A DNA stretch of 61,381 nt. Origin: a bacterium (GTDB lineage: Bacteria > Pseudomonadota > Alphaproteobacteria > Sphingomonadales > Sphingomonadaceae). This document shows positions 35,280 to 44,365 of the stretch, in pieces (within the stretch, counting starts at the first letter, position 1; each line of letters starts with the position of its first letter). The notes beneath the pieces were generated by a model, which ran no database searches, had not been told where the DNA came from, and was given only the letters and a program-made list of their open reading frames with translations. The stretch spans positions 1 to 61,381 of the forward strand of contig JAVBXL010000062.1 of assembly GCA_030824575.1 (NCBI GenBank). The letters are read 5' to 3'. Position numbers and translations under genes: made by a program.

Positions 35280-35327
35280 GGGCCAGTTGCGGGGCCAGTC
35301 ACGCAGCCGTTTATGGGGCCAATTGCG
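35280..35327 (+). promoter_or_regulatory. Three direct repeats GGGCCARTYRCG upstream of the dehydratase
   Basis: GGGCCAGTTGCG (35280), GGGCCAGTCACG (35292) and GGGCCAATTGCG (35316) lie in the same orientation with starts 12 and 24 nt apart, about 50-95 bp before the threonine dehydratase start. This looks like a multi-copy regulator site. The factor is unknown. Confidence 0.55.
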
Positions 35328-35374
35328 CGTTATCGGTCCTGTCCTACACCCTGCATAGCCATTAGGGAGACGGG

Positions 35375-36373
35375 ATGAACGATTTCTCCCTGTCCAGTCT
35401 CCGCGCCGCCGCCGACATGGTCCATGCCCAGGTGCCACCGACGCCCCAATATGCCTGGCCGTTGCTGGGCCAGCGGTCCGGTTGCGACCTGTGGGTCAAG
35501 CATGAAAATCACACCCCCACCGGCGCGTTCAAGGCGCGGGGCGCGATCACCTATATCGACTGGCTGCGGCGCACCCACCCGGAGGTGAAGGGCATCATCA
35601 CCGCCACCCGCGGCAATCATGGCCAGGCGCAGGTCCGCGCCGCCACCGCCGCCGGCATCGCCGCCACCATCGTCGTGCCGCATGGCAATGCGCTGGAAAA
35701 GAACGCCGCGATGCGCGCGTTCGGCGCGACCCTGATCGAACATGGCCATGATTTCGACAGTGCAAAGGCGGAAGCGATCCGCCTGTCCGCGGAGCAAGGC
35801 CTGTTCATGGTCCCGGCCTATCATGACGAACTGGTCCGCGGCGTCGCCAGCTATGGGTTGGAACTGTTCGATGCGGTGCCCGACCTAGACACCGTCTATG
35901 TCCCGGTCGGCTGCGGATCGGGCCTGTGCGGTACGATCGCCGCGCGCGACGCGCTGGGCCTCAAGACCAAGGTCGTCGGCGTCGTGTCCGCCCATGTCGA
36001 CGCGGCCAAGCGCAGCTTCGAAGCAGGTCGGCTCCTATCCAGCCCGACCGCGTATACTTTTGCCGATGGCGTCGCCGTCTGCACTCCGGTTCAGGCGGCG
36101 CTCGACTATTTCGGGCCGCGCGCCGACCGATTCGTCGGCGTCACCGATGATGAAGTGGCGCAGGCGATCCGCATCTACTGGCAGGACACGCATAATCTGG
36201 CCGAAGGGGCAGGGGCCGTCGCGCTCGCGGCTGCGCTTCAGGAAAAGGACCGAATGCGCGGCAAGAAGGTTGCGGTTATCCTGTCGGGCGGTAATGGCGA
36301 CATGAGCCAGATGGCTGAGATATTGCGCGGCGCCACGCCGCAAGTGACGATGGACATGCGGAAAGCGATATGA
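35375..36373 (+). CDS. Threonine dehydratase-like PLP enzyme
   Basis: A 332-aa fold-type II PLP enzyme. The PLP lysine is K53 in PTGAFKARGA, preceded by KHENHTPT. GNHGQAQVRAA is the phosphate-side Asn loop, and VPVGCGSGLCG is the Gly-rich phosphate cup. There is no C-terminal ACT regulatory domain, so it resembles catabolic or serine/threonine dehydratases more than allosteric IlvA. It overlaps metZ by 4 nt (ATGA). The coupling to a sulfhydrylase suggests a role around homoserine/threonine metabolism. Confidence 0.85.
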   Translation: MNDFSLSSLRAAADMVHAQVPPTPQYAWPLLGQRSGCDLWVKHENHTPTGAFKARGAITYIDWLRRTHPEVKGIITATRGNHGQAQVRAATAAGIAATIVVPHGNALEKNAAMRAFGATLIEHGHDFDSAKAEAIRLSAEQGLFMVPAYHDELVRGVASYGLELFDAVPDLDTVYVPVGCGSGLCGTIAARDALGLKTKVVGVVSAHVDAAKRSFEAGRLLSSPTAYTFADGVAVCTPVQAALDYFGPRADRFVGVTDDEVAQAIRIYWQDTHNLAEGAGAVALAAALQEKDRMRGKKVAVILSGGNGDMSQMAEILRGATPQVTMDMRKAI

Positions 36374-37578
36374 AGCGGAAAAGCGGTCAGAACCCTGAAA
36401 TCACCAAGAACTGGAAGCCTGCGACGCTGGCGATCCGGGGCGGCACGGCGCGTAGCGAATATGGCGAGACGTCCGAAGCGCTGTTCCTGACCAGCGGCTA
36501 TAGCTATGACCGGGCCGAAGATGCTGCGGCGCGCTTCGCCGGCGAGCAGGTCGGCATGACCTATTCGCGCCTCCAGAACCCGACCGTGGAGATGCTGGAA
36601 CAGCGTATCGCCCTGCTCGAAGGGGCGGAGGCGTGCCGCGCGACCGCCACCGGCATGGCGGCGATGACCGCCGCGCTGCTGTGCCAATTGTCGGCGGGCG
36701 ATCATGTCGTGGGCGCCAAGGCCGCCTTTGGCTCATGCCGCTGGCTGACTGACACGCTGTTGCCCAAATTCGGGATCGAGACGACGACGATCGACGGCAG
36801 CGATACCGCGGCCTGGGAAGCGGCGATCCGGCCCAATACCAAGGTATTTTTCTTCGAAACCCCCGCCAATCCGACGATGGACATCGTTGACCTCGCGGCG
36901 GTGTGCGCCATTGCAAAGGCGCATGGCATCACCAGCGTCGTGGACAACGCCTTCGCCACGCCCGCCTTGCAGCGGCCGATGGACTTCGGCGCGGACGTCG
37001 TCGCCTATAGCGCGACCAAGATGATGGACGGGCAGGGCCGTGTGCTGGCCGGCGCCATTTGCGGCACGCGCGACTGGATCGACAATGTCCTGCTGCCTTT
37101 CCACCGCAATACCGGGCCAACGCTGGCCGCGTTCAACGCCTGGGTAGTCCTCAAGGGGCTGGAGACGCTCGACCTGCGCATCCGCCGCCAAAGCGAAAAT
37201 GCGCTGAAAGTCGCCGCGTTCCTCGAAGGCCGCGTCGCCAAGGTGCTCTATCCCGGCCTGCCAAGCCATCCCCAGCATGCGCTCGCCATGCGCCAGATGG
37301 CCATGGCCGGCCCGATCTTCTCGCTTTATGTCGGCGGTGCCCGGGCGGAGGCGCATGGCCTGCTCAACGGCCTGGAACTGGTCGATATCAGCAATAACAT
37401 CGGCGATTCGCGCTCGCTCATGACCCATCCCGCCTCCACCACCCATTTCGGCATGGCCGAAGCGGCGCGGCTGGAAGTCGGCATCACCGAGGACATGCTG
37501 CGCCTCAACGTCGGTCTGGAGGATGCGGACGACGTGATCGCCGACCTTGATCAGGCGCTGCGGTCGATAGGGCGTTGA
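36370..37578 (+). CDS. metZ: O-succinylhomoserine sulfhydrylase
   Basis: A 402-aa Cys/Met-metabolism PLP enzyme: ATLAIRGGTARSEYGETSEA, TYSRLQNPTVEMLEQRIA, FFETPANPTMDIVDL, and the PLP lysine K217 in YSATKMMDGQGRV. The opening and the GYSYD segment are typical of MetZ, which makes homocysteine from O-succinylhomoserine and sulfide. Starts within the dehydratase stop codon region, so the two are translated together. Confidence 0.93.
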   Translation: MKRKSGQNPEITKNWKPATLAIRGGTARSEYGETSEALFLTSGYSYDRAEDAAARFAGEQVGMTYSRLQNPTVEMLEQRIALLEGAEACRATATGMAAMTAALLCQLSAGDHVVGAKAAFGSCRWLTDTLLPKFGIETTTIDGSDTAAWEAAIRPNTKVFFFETPANPTMDIVDLAAVCAIAKAHGITSVVDNAFATPALQRPMDFGADVVAYSATKMMDGQGRVLAGAICGTRDWIDNVLLPFHRNTGPTLAAFNAWVVLKGLETLDLRIRRQSENALKVAAFLEGRVAKVLYPGLPSHPQHALAMRQMAMAGPIFSLYVGGARAEAHGLLNGLELVDISNNIGDSRSLMTHPASTTHFGMAEAARLEVGITEDMLRLNVGLEDADDVIADLDQALRSIGR

Positions 37579-37610
37579 CGGATGAGGGGGTTAGGGCGCA
37601 TTTCTGAGAG

Positions 37611-38009
37611 GTGAACGCACTTTTCCCCTTCCACGCCACCACGCGGGACATCATCGTCCATGTCGCGGTCACCTTCCTGCCCGAACAGTCGGAGCCGGAT
37701 CGGGGCCGCTGGTTCTGGGCCTATCATATCCGCATCGAAAATCAGGGCGACCAGCCGGTGCAACTCCTGACCCGCCACTGGATCATCACCGATGGGCGCG
37801 GCGCGCAGCATATGGTCGATGGCGACGGTGTGGTCGGAGAACAGCCGGTGGTGCAGCCGGGGAAAAGCTATGATTATGTATCGGGTTGCCCTCTCAATAC
37901 GCCGACCGGGTCGATGAAGGGCAGCTATCGGATGATCGGCGTTGGTGGCGAGACGTTCGATGTCGCGATCCCCCATTTCGCCCTGATCGCGCCCGCGGTG
38001 GCCGAATGA
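37611..38009 (+). CDS. apaG: ApaG protein
   Basis: A 132-aa FN3-like protein: IIVHVAVTFLPEQSEPDRG, then WFWAYHIRIENQGDQPVQLLTRHWIITD and VVGEQPVVQPGKSYDYVSG, the ApaG signature. Its bacterial role is unclear, though it is linked to Co/Mg resistance and Ap4A. The start is GTG at 37611 with GAGAG upstream. It overlaps the LysR gene start by ATGA. Confidence 0.93.
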   Translation: MNALFPFHATTRDIIVHVAVTFLPEQSEPDRGRWFWAYHIRIENQGDQPVQLLTRHWIITDGRGAQHMVDGDGVVGEQPVVQPGKSYDYVSGCPLNTPTGSMKGSYRMIGVGGETFDVAIPHFALIAPAVAE

Positions 38010-38797
38010 AGCGGACCCATTTGCCGCTCAACGGCCTGCGCGTGCTGGATGCGGCCGCCCGGCACCTGTCCTTCACCCGCGCCGCGGACGAACTGGCGGT
38101 AACACCGGCCGCCGTGGGGCAGCAGATTCGCGCGCTGGAGGATATGCTGGGCGTCGTCCTGTTCCGCCGCACGCCCAAGGGGCTGGAACTGACGCCGGAA
38201 ACGGAAGGCGGCCTCGATGCGTTGCGCGCCGGCTTCCTGGAGTTCGAGGAAGCCGTGCGGGCGATGCAGGCGGGCCAGTCCAGCCATGCGCTGACCATCG
38301 CTGCCCCACGCGACATCACCGGTAAATGGCTTCAGCCGCGCCTGGCCGCCTATGCCGCCGGCCAGTCCGACCTGACCTTCCAGTTGATCGCCGCGGACGA
38401 AGCGCTCGACTTCACCGAAGCCAATCTCGACATCGCGATACGGCTGGCCGATGGAGCGGGCGAGCATGAAGGCGTGAAGATCGGCGAAGCCGCCTATGTC
38501 ACGGTCGAGGCGGCGGCGGGTGGCCCCGATCATCGCATCGACTGGCCCGGTTGCCCGGCAGGCGACAAGCCCGCAATCATCCGTGTCGCCGACGGTGGCC
38601 TGGCGATCGAGGCGGCGATCAGCGGCTTTGGCCGTGCCCGCGTGCCGCTGCTGCTAGCGCAGGCGGATCTGGCGGCGGGCCGGGTGCGACAGGTGGGCGA
38701 CACGACGCCGACGCTGCTGGCTTACTGGCTGATCGCGCCGCTGCCCCAGTGGCGACAGAAAAAGGTCAAGGCGCTGGTCGAAGCGCTGACGGCTTAA
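38006..38797 (+). CDS. LysR-family transcriptional regulator (GcvA-like)
   Basis: A 263-aa regulator. The N-terminal winged helix is LNGLRVLDAAARHLSFTRAADELAVTPAAVGQQIRALED, the GcvA/AmpR-like LysR pattern, followed by LFRRTPKGLELT. The substrate domain is somewhat short (about 170 aa). Start at 38006 overlaps the apaG stop, so it is co-translated. Target genes cannot be read; no divergent partner exists. Confidence 0.88.
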   Translation: MKRTHLPLNGLRVLDAAARHLSFTRAADELAVTPAAVGQQIRALEDMLGVVLFRRTPKGLELTPETEGGLDALRAGFLEFEEAVRAMQAGQSSHALTIAAPRDITGKWLQPRLAAYAAGQSDLTFQLIAADEALDFTEANLDIAIRLADGAGEHEGVKIGEAAYVTVEAAAGGPDHRIDWPGCPAGDKPAIIRVADGGLAIEAAISGFGRARVPLLLAQADLAAGRVRQVGDTTPTLLAYWLIAPLPQWRQKKVKALVEALTA

Positions 38798-38818
38798 GTC
38801 GCTTCAATCGAGTTGCTG

Positions 38819-39219
38819 ATGTTTCACGTAAATTATGACGCCCGAACCAATTGCCTGACGATGAAGGTCGAAGGTTTCTGGAAGCCGGAAAACGTGGTCG
38901 CCCTCGCCAAGGAGGTGGGATTGAAGGCCAATCAAGCCAGGGCGATCCGGGACGATTTCAACGTCATCGTCGAATCTTTCGATTTCCCGGTGCAGGCGAA
39001 CGACGTCGCCGATCTGCTCGCCGGCATCATGCGCGGCGGCATGACGCTGACCAGAGGACGAACGGCGGTGGTCGTCGGCAGCCAATTGAACAGGGCGCAA
39101 GCGGAACGAACCCCAGGGTGCGGGTGTTCCTGATCATGGAAGAGGCGCAGGCCTGGTTGGCAGAAGAGTATGATCCCGCGTCGGCAGAGAGGCCAAACCC
39201 TATTCCGCCAGCAAGTTAA
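38819..39219 (+). pseudogene. STAS-like small protein split by a frameshift
   Basis: The first frame, MFHVNYDARTNCLTMKVEG onwards, runs to AVVVGSQLNRAQAERT and then falls out of frame, ending at 39133. The continuation, NPRVRVFLIMEEAQAWLAEE, is in the -1 frame and ends at 39219. Joined they give one protein of about 130 aa with the alternating pattern of STAS/SpoIIAA-like proteins (MEEAQAWL as the last helix). The break is near 39108-39113, GAACCCC. It may be a one-base deletion, a sequencing error or, less likely, recoding. Confidence 0.7.
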
Positions 39220-40513
39220 GCACCCTCGTCATCAGCGCCACCAGCTTTGGTTCGTCCAGCCGGGCGGCGGGGTTGTTCCAGCTGGCGCTGATCGCATACC
39301 AGCGGCCATTGCGCGCCTGCGCCAGCATGTTCATCGCCATTACGCCGGGTTCGCTGCCGCCCTTATAGCCCAGATAGGCCCAGCGCTTGGCGTCGGCCGG
39401 CGCGATACCCGGATTGACCGCTAGGATGGCGCGGGCATCGCCGCCATGCAGGCGTAGCCAGTCGAGCAGGCCGACCATGTCTTTTGACGACGCGAACCAT
39501 TCGATGCTGTCGATGGCGGTCGGGACTTCGGCGACGCTACCTACATCCACCTTGTCGGCAGTGAGGCGAGGTGCTGCATCGCGCAGCAGCAGGCGACGGT
39601 CGGCGAGCGATCCCGCTTCGTAGCGTTGGCGCAGGTCGGCATTGGCGGGCATTTTGAGCGCGAAGGCTTCGGCGGTGCTGAGGATCGGCAGCGCTTTGGC
39701 CGCATCGGCATGGCCGGTCGTCGCCATCATGGCGTCCACCCGATCCCGTCCCAACGCCGCTAACAACGTGTCGCTGGCGCTATTGTCGCTTTCGGCGATC
39801 ATCGCCGTCGCCAGACTGTGCAGCGTCATCGGTGCGCGGTCGGGCCAAGTCATCAGTCGCCCAGAAAAGCTTTTCGGGCCGAGGGGGATGACGTCGCTCC
39901 AGCGCCGCTCCCGCGCCGCCGCTGCGCGCCCCAGTTCGGCGAGGATATAGAGTTTGAAGCTGGAGCCGGTCGCCATCTGCACGTCGGCGCGGTGAGCGCG
40001 CAGCCATTGGGGGCCGGAATCGGTCAGCTGCGCGATGGCAAAGCCGGTCGCGCCCGGCAGGTCGGCGATATCGGCCATGACCTTGTCCAGGCTGTCATTG
40101 GCGGTGCGAGCGCCCACGATATGCACGCCGACGACCATATGGGGCGCTTGCGGCGCGACTACCAAGGTAAAACCCACGGTGGCGCGCTCATAACGGATTT
40201 CGACTTGGCCTGCGGTGGCGCTGTCGGTGCGCACTGCGCCGAGCGCCAGCGGTTCGCCATGCTGGGCGCGCAGGTCAGCGGCGATCGCGCGCCAGCGATC
40301 GACGGGCACGGCGTCGAGAAAGAGGCTGGAGAAATAGGCCTCCTCGCCGCCGGGCGCGCTGAGGATGCGGAGCAATTGTTCGGCGCGCGCCTGATAGGCG
40401 GGGTTGGAGGCGGCGCGGGAAGATGCGGGGAAAAGGGACATGGTCAGCAACGATAGCAGGACAACCAGCCAAGCGCAGCGTGTTCGCTTCGGGCGTGCCG
40501 CCCTCATCCTCAC
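39200..40513 (-). CDS. Secreted beta-lactamase-fold serine hydrolase
   Basis: A 437-aa protein with a signal peptide (LVVLLSLLTMSLFPASSRA). Residues 38-150 form an extra N-terminal domain. The hydrolase domain has the class A penicillin-recognising triad: S184-S-F-K187, S242-D-N244 and K384-G-G386. Many such proteins are not resistance enzymes but esterases or peptidoglycan-related hydrolases; the fused N-terminal domain argues for the latter. Its start overlaps the parE stop by 4 nt. Confidence 0.82.
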   Translation of the reverse strand: MRMRAARPKRTRCAWLVVLLSLLTMSLFPASSRAASNPAYQARAEQLLRILSAPGGEEAYFSSLFLDAVPVDRWRAIAADLRAQHGEPLALGAVRTDSATAGQVEIRYERATVGFTLVVAPQAPHMVVGVHIVGARTANDSLDKVMADIADLPGATGFAIAQLTDSGPQWLRAHRADVQMATGSSFKLYILAELGRAAAARERRWSDVIPLGPKSFSGRLMTWPDRAPMTLHSLATAMIAESDNSASDTLLAALGRDRVDAMMATTGHADAAKALPILSTAEAFALKMPANADLRQRYEAGSLADRRLLLRDAAPRLTADKVDVGSVAEVPTAIDSIEWFASSKDMVGLLDWLRLHGGDARAILAVNPGIAPADAKRWAYLGYKGGSEPGVMAMNMLAQARNGRWYAISASWNNPAARLDEPKLVALMTRVLNLLAE

Positions 40514-42486
40514 GCGTCGATCGCTTCCTCGTCGACCGCGGCCGCATTTTCCTGAATGAAGGCGAAGCGATGGGCGGGGTTGGAGCCCATCAGCCGATCG
40601 ACCAGATCGCGCACCTGCGCCCGGTCCTCGACATCGTCGGGCAGGGTGATGCGGATCAGCATCCGGGTCTTGGGGTCCATGGTCGTTTCGCGCAACTGCA
40701 TCGGGTTCATTTCTCCCAGCCCCTTGAAACGGCTGACTTCCACCTTCTTGCCCTTGAACTCCTTCGCCATCAGCGCTTCGCGATGAGCATCATCCTTGGC
40801 GTATAGGCTCTTGCCGCCCGACACGATCCGATAGAGCGGCGGTTGCGCCAGATAGAGATGCCCGCGCCGCACCAGTTCGGGCATTTCCTGAAAAAAGAAG
40901 GTCATCAATAGCGTCGCGATATGCGCGCCATCCACGTCAGCGTCGGTCATGATGACGATGCGTTCGTAGCGCAGATGGTCCGGGTTACAATCCTTGCGCG
41001 TGCCGCAGCCCAGTGCCAGGATCATGTCGGCAATTTCCTGATTGGCCAGGATCTTGGCATTATTGGCCGACGCGACATTCAATATCTTCCCGCGCAGGGG
41101 CAGGATCGCCTGGGTCTTGCGGTCGCGCGCCTGCTTGGCCGAACCGCCGGCCGAATCGCCTTCGACCAGAAAGATTTCAGCGCCTTCCGGGTCATCGTTC
41201 GAACAATCCGTCAGCTTGCCGGGCAGGCGCAGCTTCCGGCTGTTGGTCGCGGTCTTGCGCTTGACCTCCTTCTCCTGCTTGCGCTTCAGGCGCTCGTCCA
41301 TCCGGTCGAGCACATAGGCGAGCAGCGCTTTGCCGCGATCCATATGGTCGGTCAGATAATGGTCGAAATGGTCGCGCACCGCATTTTCCACCAGTCGTGC
41401 CGCATCGGGGCTGGTCAGCCGGTCCTTGGTCTGGCTCTGGAACTGGGGATCGCGGATGAAAACGGACAGCATGATTTCCGATGACGTCATGATGTCGTCG
41501 GCGGTGATATCCTTACCCTTCTTCTGCCCGATCAACTCGGCAAAGGCGCGGATGCCCTTGACCAGCGCGGTGCGCAGGCCTGCTTCATGGGTGCCGCCAT
41601 CGGGGGTCGGGATGGTGTTGCAATACCAGCTATAGCTGCCATCCGACCAGAGCGGCCAGGCGACCGCCCATTCAACGCGGCCTGCGGTGCCAGGGAAATC
41701 CTGATTGCCCGAAAAAAAGACGCTGGTCGCGCAGTCGCGGTCGCCCACCTGCTCCTTCAGATGGTCAGCCAGCCCGCCGGGAAACTGGAACACTGCTTCG
41801 GCAGGGGTATCATCGCTGATCAGCGAGGGATCGCATTTCCAGCGGATTTCGACGCCCGCGAACAGATAGGCTTTTGAACGGGCCAGGCGATGCAGTCGGG
41901 CCGGCTTGAACTTCTGCTCGCCGAAAATCTCGGTGTCTGGGACGAAGCTGACCAAAGTGCCGCGCCGGTTGGGCGCCGCGCCGACTTTTTCCAGCGTCGT
42001 GACGGGCAAGCCACGCGAAAATTTCTGCCGGAACAGTTCCTTGTTCCGTGCCACCTCGACCACCGTGTCGGTCGACAGCGCATTGACCACGGAAATGCCC
42101 ACGCCATGCAAGCCACCCGAGGTGGCGTAAGCCTTCCCCTCGAATTTGCCGCCCGAATGGAGCGTGGTCATGATGACCTCCAGCGCCGACTTGCCGGGGA
42201 ATTTGGGATGCGCATCGACCGGAATGCCGCGACCATTGTCAGTGATGGTCAATTTGTTGCCGGCCTCCAGCGTCACCTCGATCCGGGTAGCGTGACCGGC
42301 CACGGCTTCGTCCATGCTGTTGTCCAGCACTTCGGACGCCAGGTGATGCAGCGCGCGCTCGTCGGTGCCGCCAATATACATGCCGGGGCGACGACGGACC
42401 GGCTCCAGTCCCTCCAGCACCTCGATGGTGGAGGCATCATATTGCGGTGTGGCGGAGGTGTTGGCGGCGAACAGATCTTCGGACAT
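40510..42486 (-). CDS. parE: DNA topoisomerase IV subunit B
   Basis: A 658-aa GHKL ATPase subunit. Motifs: VLEGLEPVRRRPGMYIGG, the ATP site EVLDNSMDEAVAGHA and DNGRGIPVD, the switch SGGLHGVGISVVNALS, and the TOPRIM block LVEGDSAGGSAKQARDR with TDADVDGAHI. The length and SGGLHGVG/ARDRKTQAILPLRG context are those of ParE rather than GyrB (no long insert). Start at 42486 (MSEDLFAAN). Confidence 0.95.
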   Translation of the reverse strand: MSEDLFAANTSATPQYDASTIEVLEGLEPVRRRPGMYIGGTDERALHHLASEVLDNSMDEAVAGHATRIEVTLEAGNKLTITDNGRGIPVDAHPKFPGKSALEVIMTTLHSGGKFEGKAYATSGGLHGVGISVVNALSTDTVVEVARNKELFRQKFSRGLPVTTLEKVGAAPNRRGTLVSFVPDTEIFGEQKFKPARLHRLARSKAYLFAGVEIRWKCDPSLISDDTPAEAVFQFPGGLADHLKEQVGDRDCATSVFFSGNQDFPGTAGRVEWAVAWPLWSDGSYSWYCNTIPTPDGGTHEAGLRTALVKGIRAFAELIGQKKGKDITADDIMTSSEIMLSVFIRDPQFQSQTKDRLTSPDAARLVENAVRDHFDHYLTDHMDRGKALLAYVLDRMDERLKRKQEKEVKRKTATNSRKLRLPGKLTDCSNDDPEGAEIFLVEGDSAGGSAKQARDRKTQAILPLRGKILNVASANNAKILANQEIADMILALGCGTRKDCNPDHLRYERIVIMTDADVDGAHIATLLMTFFFQEMPELVRRGHLYLAQPPLYRIVSGGKSLYAKDDAHREALMAKEFKGKKVEVSRFKGLGEMNPMQLRETTMDPKTRMLIRITLPDDVEDRAQVRDLVDRLMGSNPAHRFAFIQENAAAVDEEAIDA

Positions 42487-42643
42487 GCCACAAGCTATAA
42501 GCGCGCGCGCGGCGGGCGCAAGCGCGGAGCCATGTCGGGACAGAAACGATATGTCACAAAGGGCAATGCAACAAAAATCCAATGTCAGTCGTTAGCGGCG
42601 GGAATGCGGAGATGGGCTCTCCGCATAAGGAGGAGACATTATC

Positions 42644-43483
42644 TTGAAGCTCACATTAATCGCGCCGCTGGGCGCCGCGCTCGCATTTGCTATTGGCGCT
42701 CCCGCCATGGCGCAGGACAGTGGTGCCGTCGATTGGACTGGCCCTTATATTGGGGGATCGTTCGGCTACAACTGGCAGAAAAGCGATCAAGGCGAACATC
42801 TGCGTTTCGATACCGACGCCGATGGCGACTATAATGATGTTATCCGCACCACGACCGGTGCCAATGCCTTTTCGCCGGGCACTTGTGGCGGTGCCGCACG
42901 CGGGTCAACCCCGGTTGCTGGCTGCGACGATGACAAGGATGCGATCGGTTGGATGGGCCATGTCGGCTATGACCGGCAGTTCGGCAGCATCGTTGCGGGC
43001 GTCGTCGCCGAAGCGGGCAAGGCCTATATCAGCGACAGCGTGACCGAATATTCGACCACGCCGGCTTTCTACACCATGACCCGGCGCATCAATTATAACG
43101 CTAACCTGCGCGCTCGCCTGGGTTACACCACCCCCGGCGGCATCATGCCCTACATCACCGGCGGTCTTGCCTATGCGAAGGTTAAGAACAGCTTCGCCAC
43201 CAGCAACGGCGCCAACAGCTTCACGCAATTCGACCGTAAGGAAGATGCGTGGGGCTACACGATGGGCGGCGGCATTGAAGCCAAGGTATCGGATAATTTC
43301 TCGGTCGGCGCACGCTATCTGTGGACCCGCTATAATGTCGGCGACTATCGCGTCGATGTCGGCGCAGGCACGGCACCGGCGACCAATCCGTTCCGCATCA
43401 CCCCGTCGGGCGGCGCCAGCATCAACCGTGGCGACAAGTTCGACACCCAGAGCGTGATGGTAACCACCAGCTTCCGCTTCTGA
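42644..43483 (+). CDS. Outer-membrane beta-barrel protein
   Basis: A 279-aa protein with a signal peptide (MKLTLIAPLGAALAFAIG through PAMAQD). The mature part is an OmpA/porin-like eight-strand barrel: DWTGPYIGGSFGYNWQ, RARLGYTTPGGIMPYITGG, WGYTMGGGIEAKVSDN, VGARYLW, with the C-terminal Phe (TTSFRF). There is no peptidoglycan-binding domain. The start is TTG at 42644, supported by a strong AAGGAGGAG 8-9 nt upstream. Loop 1 is unusually long and contains a CGG...CDDD Cys pair. Confidence 0.9.
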   Translation: MKLTLIAPLGAALAFAIGAPAMAQDSGAVDWTGPYIGGSFGYNWQKSDQGEHLRFDTDADGDYNDVIRTTTGANAFSPGTCGGAARGSTPVAGCDDDKDAIGWMGHVGYDRQFGSIVAGVVAEAGKAYISDSVTEYSTTPAFYTMTRRINYNANLRARLGYTTPGGIMPYITGGLAYAKVKNSFATSNGANSFTQFDRKEDAWGYTMGGGIEAKVSDNFSVGARYLWTRYNVGDYRVDVGAGTAPATNPFRITPSGGASINRGDKFDTQSVMVTTSFRF

Positions 43484-43497
43484 TTGCAGCGACTACG

Positions 43498-43536
43498 AAA
43501 AAGGCCCGGTTTCCATATGGAAACCGGGCCTTTTTC
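43498..43536. terminator. Bidirectional terminator
   Basis: AAAAAGGCCCGGTTTCC and GGAAACCGGGCCTTTTT form a perfect 17-bp stem around ATAT. It serves the barrel protein on the plus strand and gcrA on the minus strand. Confidence 0.95.
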
Positions 43537-43553
43537 GCGTCTGCCGTGCAGTG

Positions 43554-44249
43554 TTAGCGGACCCGCGGGCCACCGAAAGGCAGCGGCGGGGGCGGACGGC
43601 GCGTGCCGCGCGGCAGTTGCGCCTGATAGGCGCGACCGCAATGCTCGACGCAATAGGGGAAGCCGGGGTTCACCTGCTCGCCACAGAAATGAAAGTCCGG
43701 TTCGCCCGGATGCCCCATCGGCCATTTGCAGATCCGCTCGGTCAGGTCGAGCAGCGTCGTCTTGTCCGCAATCTCCGCGCTCGGCTTGGCCGGCACCAGG
43801 CGGCGCGGCGGCGCGGGCGGGATCGGTGCCTGCTGGTCGCCCGGACCCTGACGCAGGAAGCCGCCAGGGCCAACCGAAATGATGCGGGGCTGAGGCGGCG
43901 GGGGCGGTGCGTCGGTCGCGGCTGCCGCAGCGGGAGCCGGTGCCGCAGGCGCTGCCGGCGCGGTGACGGGCGCACGGACAGGCACCGGGGCCGACACGAC
44001 CGGTGCGGCGGCGCGCGGCGCTTCTACATCCGGGGCGGGCGCGGGTTTGCGCGGCGCAGGGGCAGCCGCCTTCTTGGGCGTCTCGTTCGCCTTCACCGGC
44101 GAAGGACGGGATTGCAGGCCCAAGCGATGCGCCTTGCCGATCACCGCGTTGCGGCTGACCCCGCCGAGTTCATCGGCGATCTGGCTGGCGGTCAGGCCGC
44201 GTTCCCACATACCCTTGAGCTGGTCGATACGCTCGTCGGTCCAGGACAA
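43554..44249 (-). CDS. gcrA: Cell cycle regulator GcrA
   Basis: A 231-aa protein. The N-terminus SWTDERIDQLKGMWERGLTA and SRNAVIGKAHRLGL is the GcrA DNA-binding domain. The middle is long and Ala/Pro-rich, and the C-terminus ICKWPMGHPGEPDFHFCGE with PYCVEHCGRAYQ is the sigma70-contacting domain. In Caulobacter GcrA activates promoters carrying CcrM-methylated GANTC. The start is TTG at 44249, with GAGGAG 7 nt upstream and giving the conserved M-S-W-T-D opening; a GTG five codons upstream overlaps that ribosome site. Confidence 0.92.
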   Translation of the reverse strand: MSWTDERIDQLKGMWERGLTASQIADELGGVSRNAVIGKAHRLGLQSRPSPVKANETPKKAAAPAPRKPAPAPDVEAPRAAAPVVSAPVPVRAPVTAPAAPAAPAPAAAAATDAPPPPPQPRIISVGPGGFLRQGPGDQQAPIPPAPPRRLVPAKPSAEIADKTTLLDLTERICKWPMGHPGEPDFHFCGEQVNPGFPYCVEHCGRAYQAQLPRGTRRPPPPLPFGGPRVR

Positions 44250-44365
44250 TGAAAAACTCCTCACAAATCTTCTATGGCTTCCTATATGGGAAGCCGCGCC
44301 GAAGGTTCAAATCCTTGGATCTTCCCCCTTGCAGCATAACGGACCAGCCGATAGTCGATCCAACC

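Noticed and set aside
35214..35374. SAM-II riboswitch in front of the dehydratase-metZ operon
   Set aside because: SAM-II often precedes methionine genes in alphaproteobacteria, but its conserved sequence and pseudoknot pairing are not present; only direct repeats are visible.
39100..39125. Programmed -1 ribosomal frameshift in the STAS-like gene
   Set aside because: There is no canonical slippery heptamer (X XXY YYZ) and no obvious downstream pseudoknot; a one-base deletion or sequence error is simpler.
44268..44330. tRNA-like T-arm (GGTTCAAATCC) and a hairpin GGCTTCC/GGAAGCC between gcrA and the permease
   Set aside because: No acceptor, D or anticodon arm can be closed around it, and the T stem has a mismatch. 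Not a tRNA.
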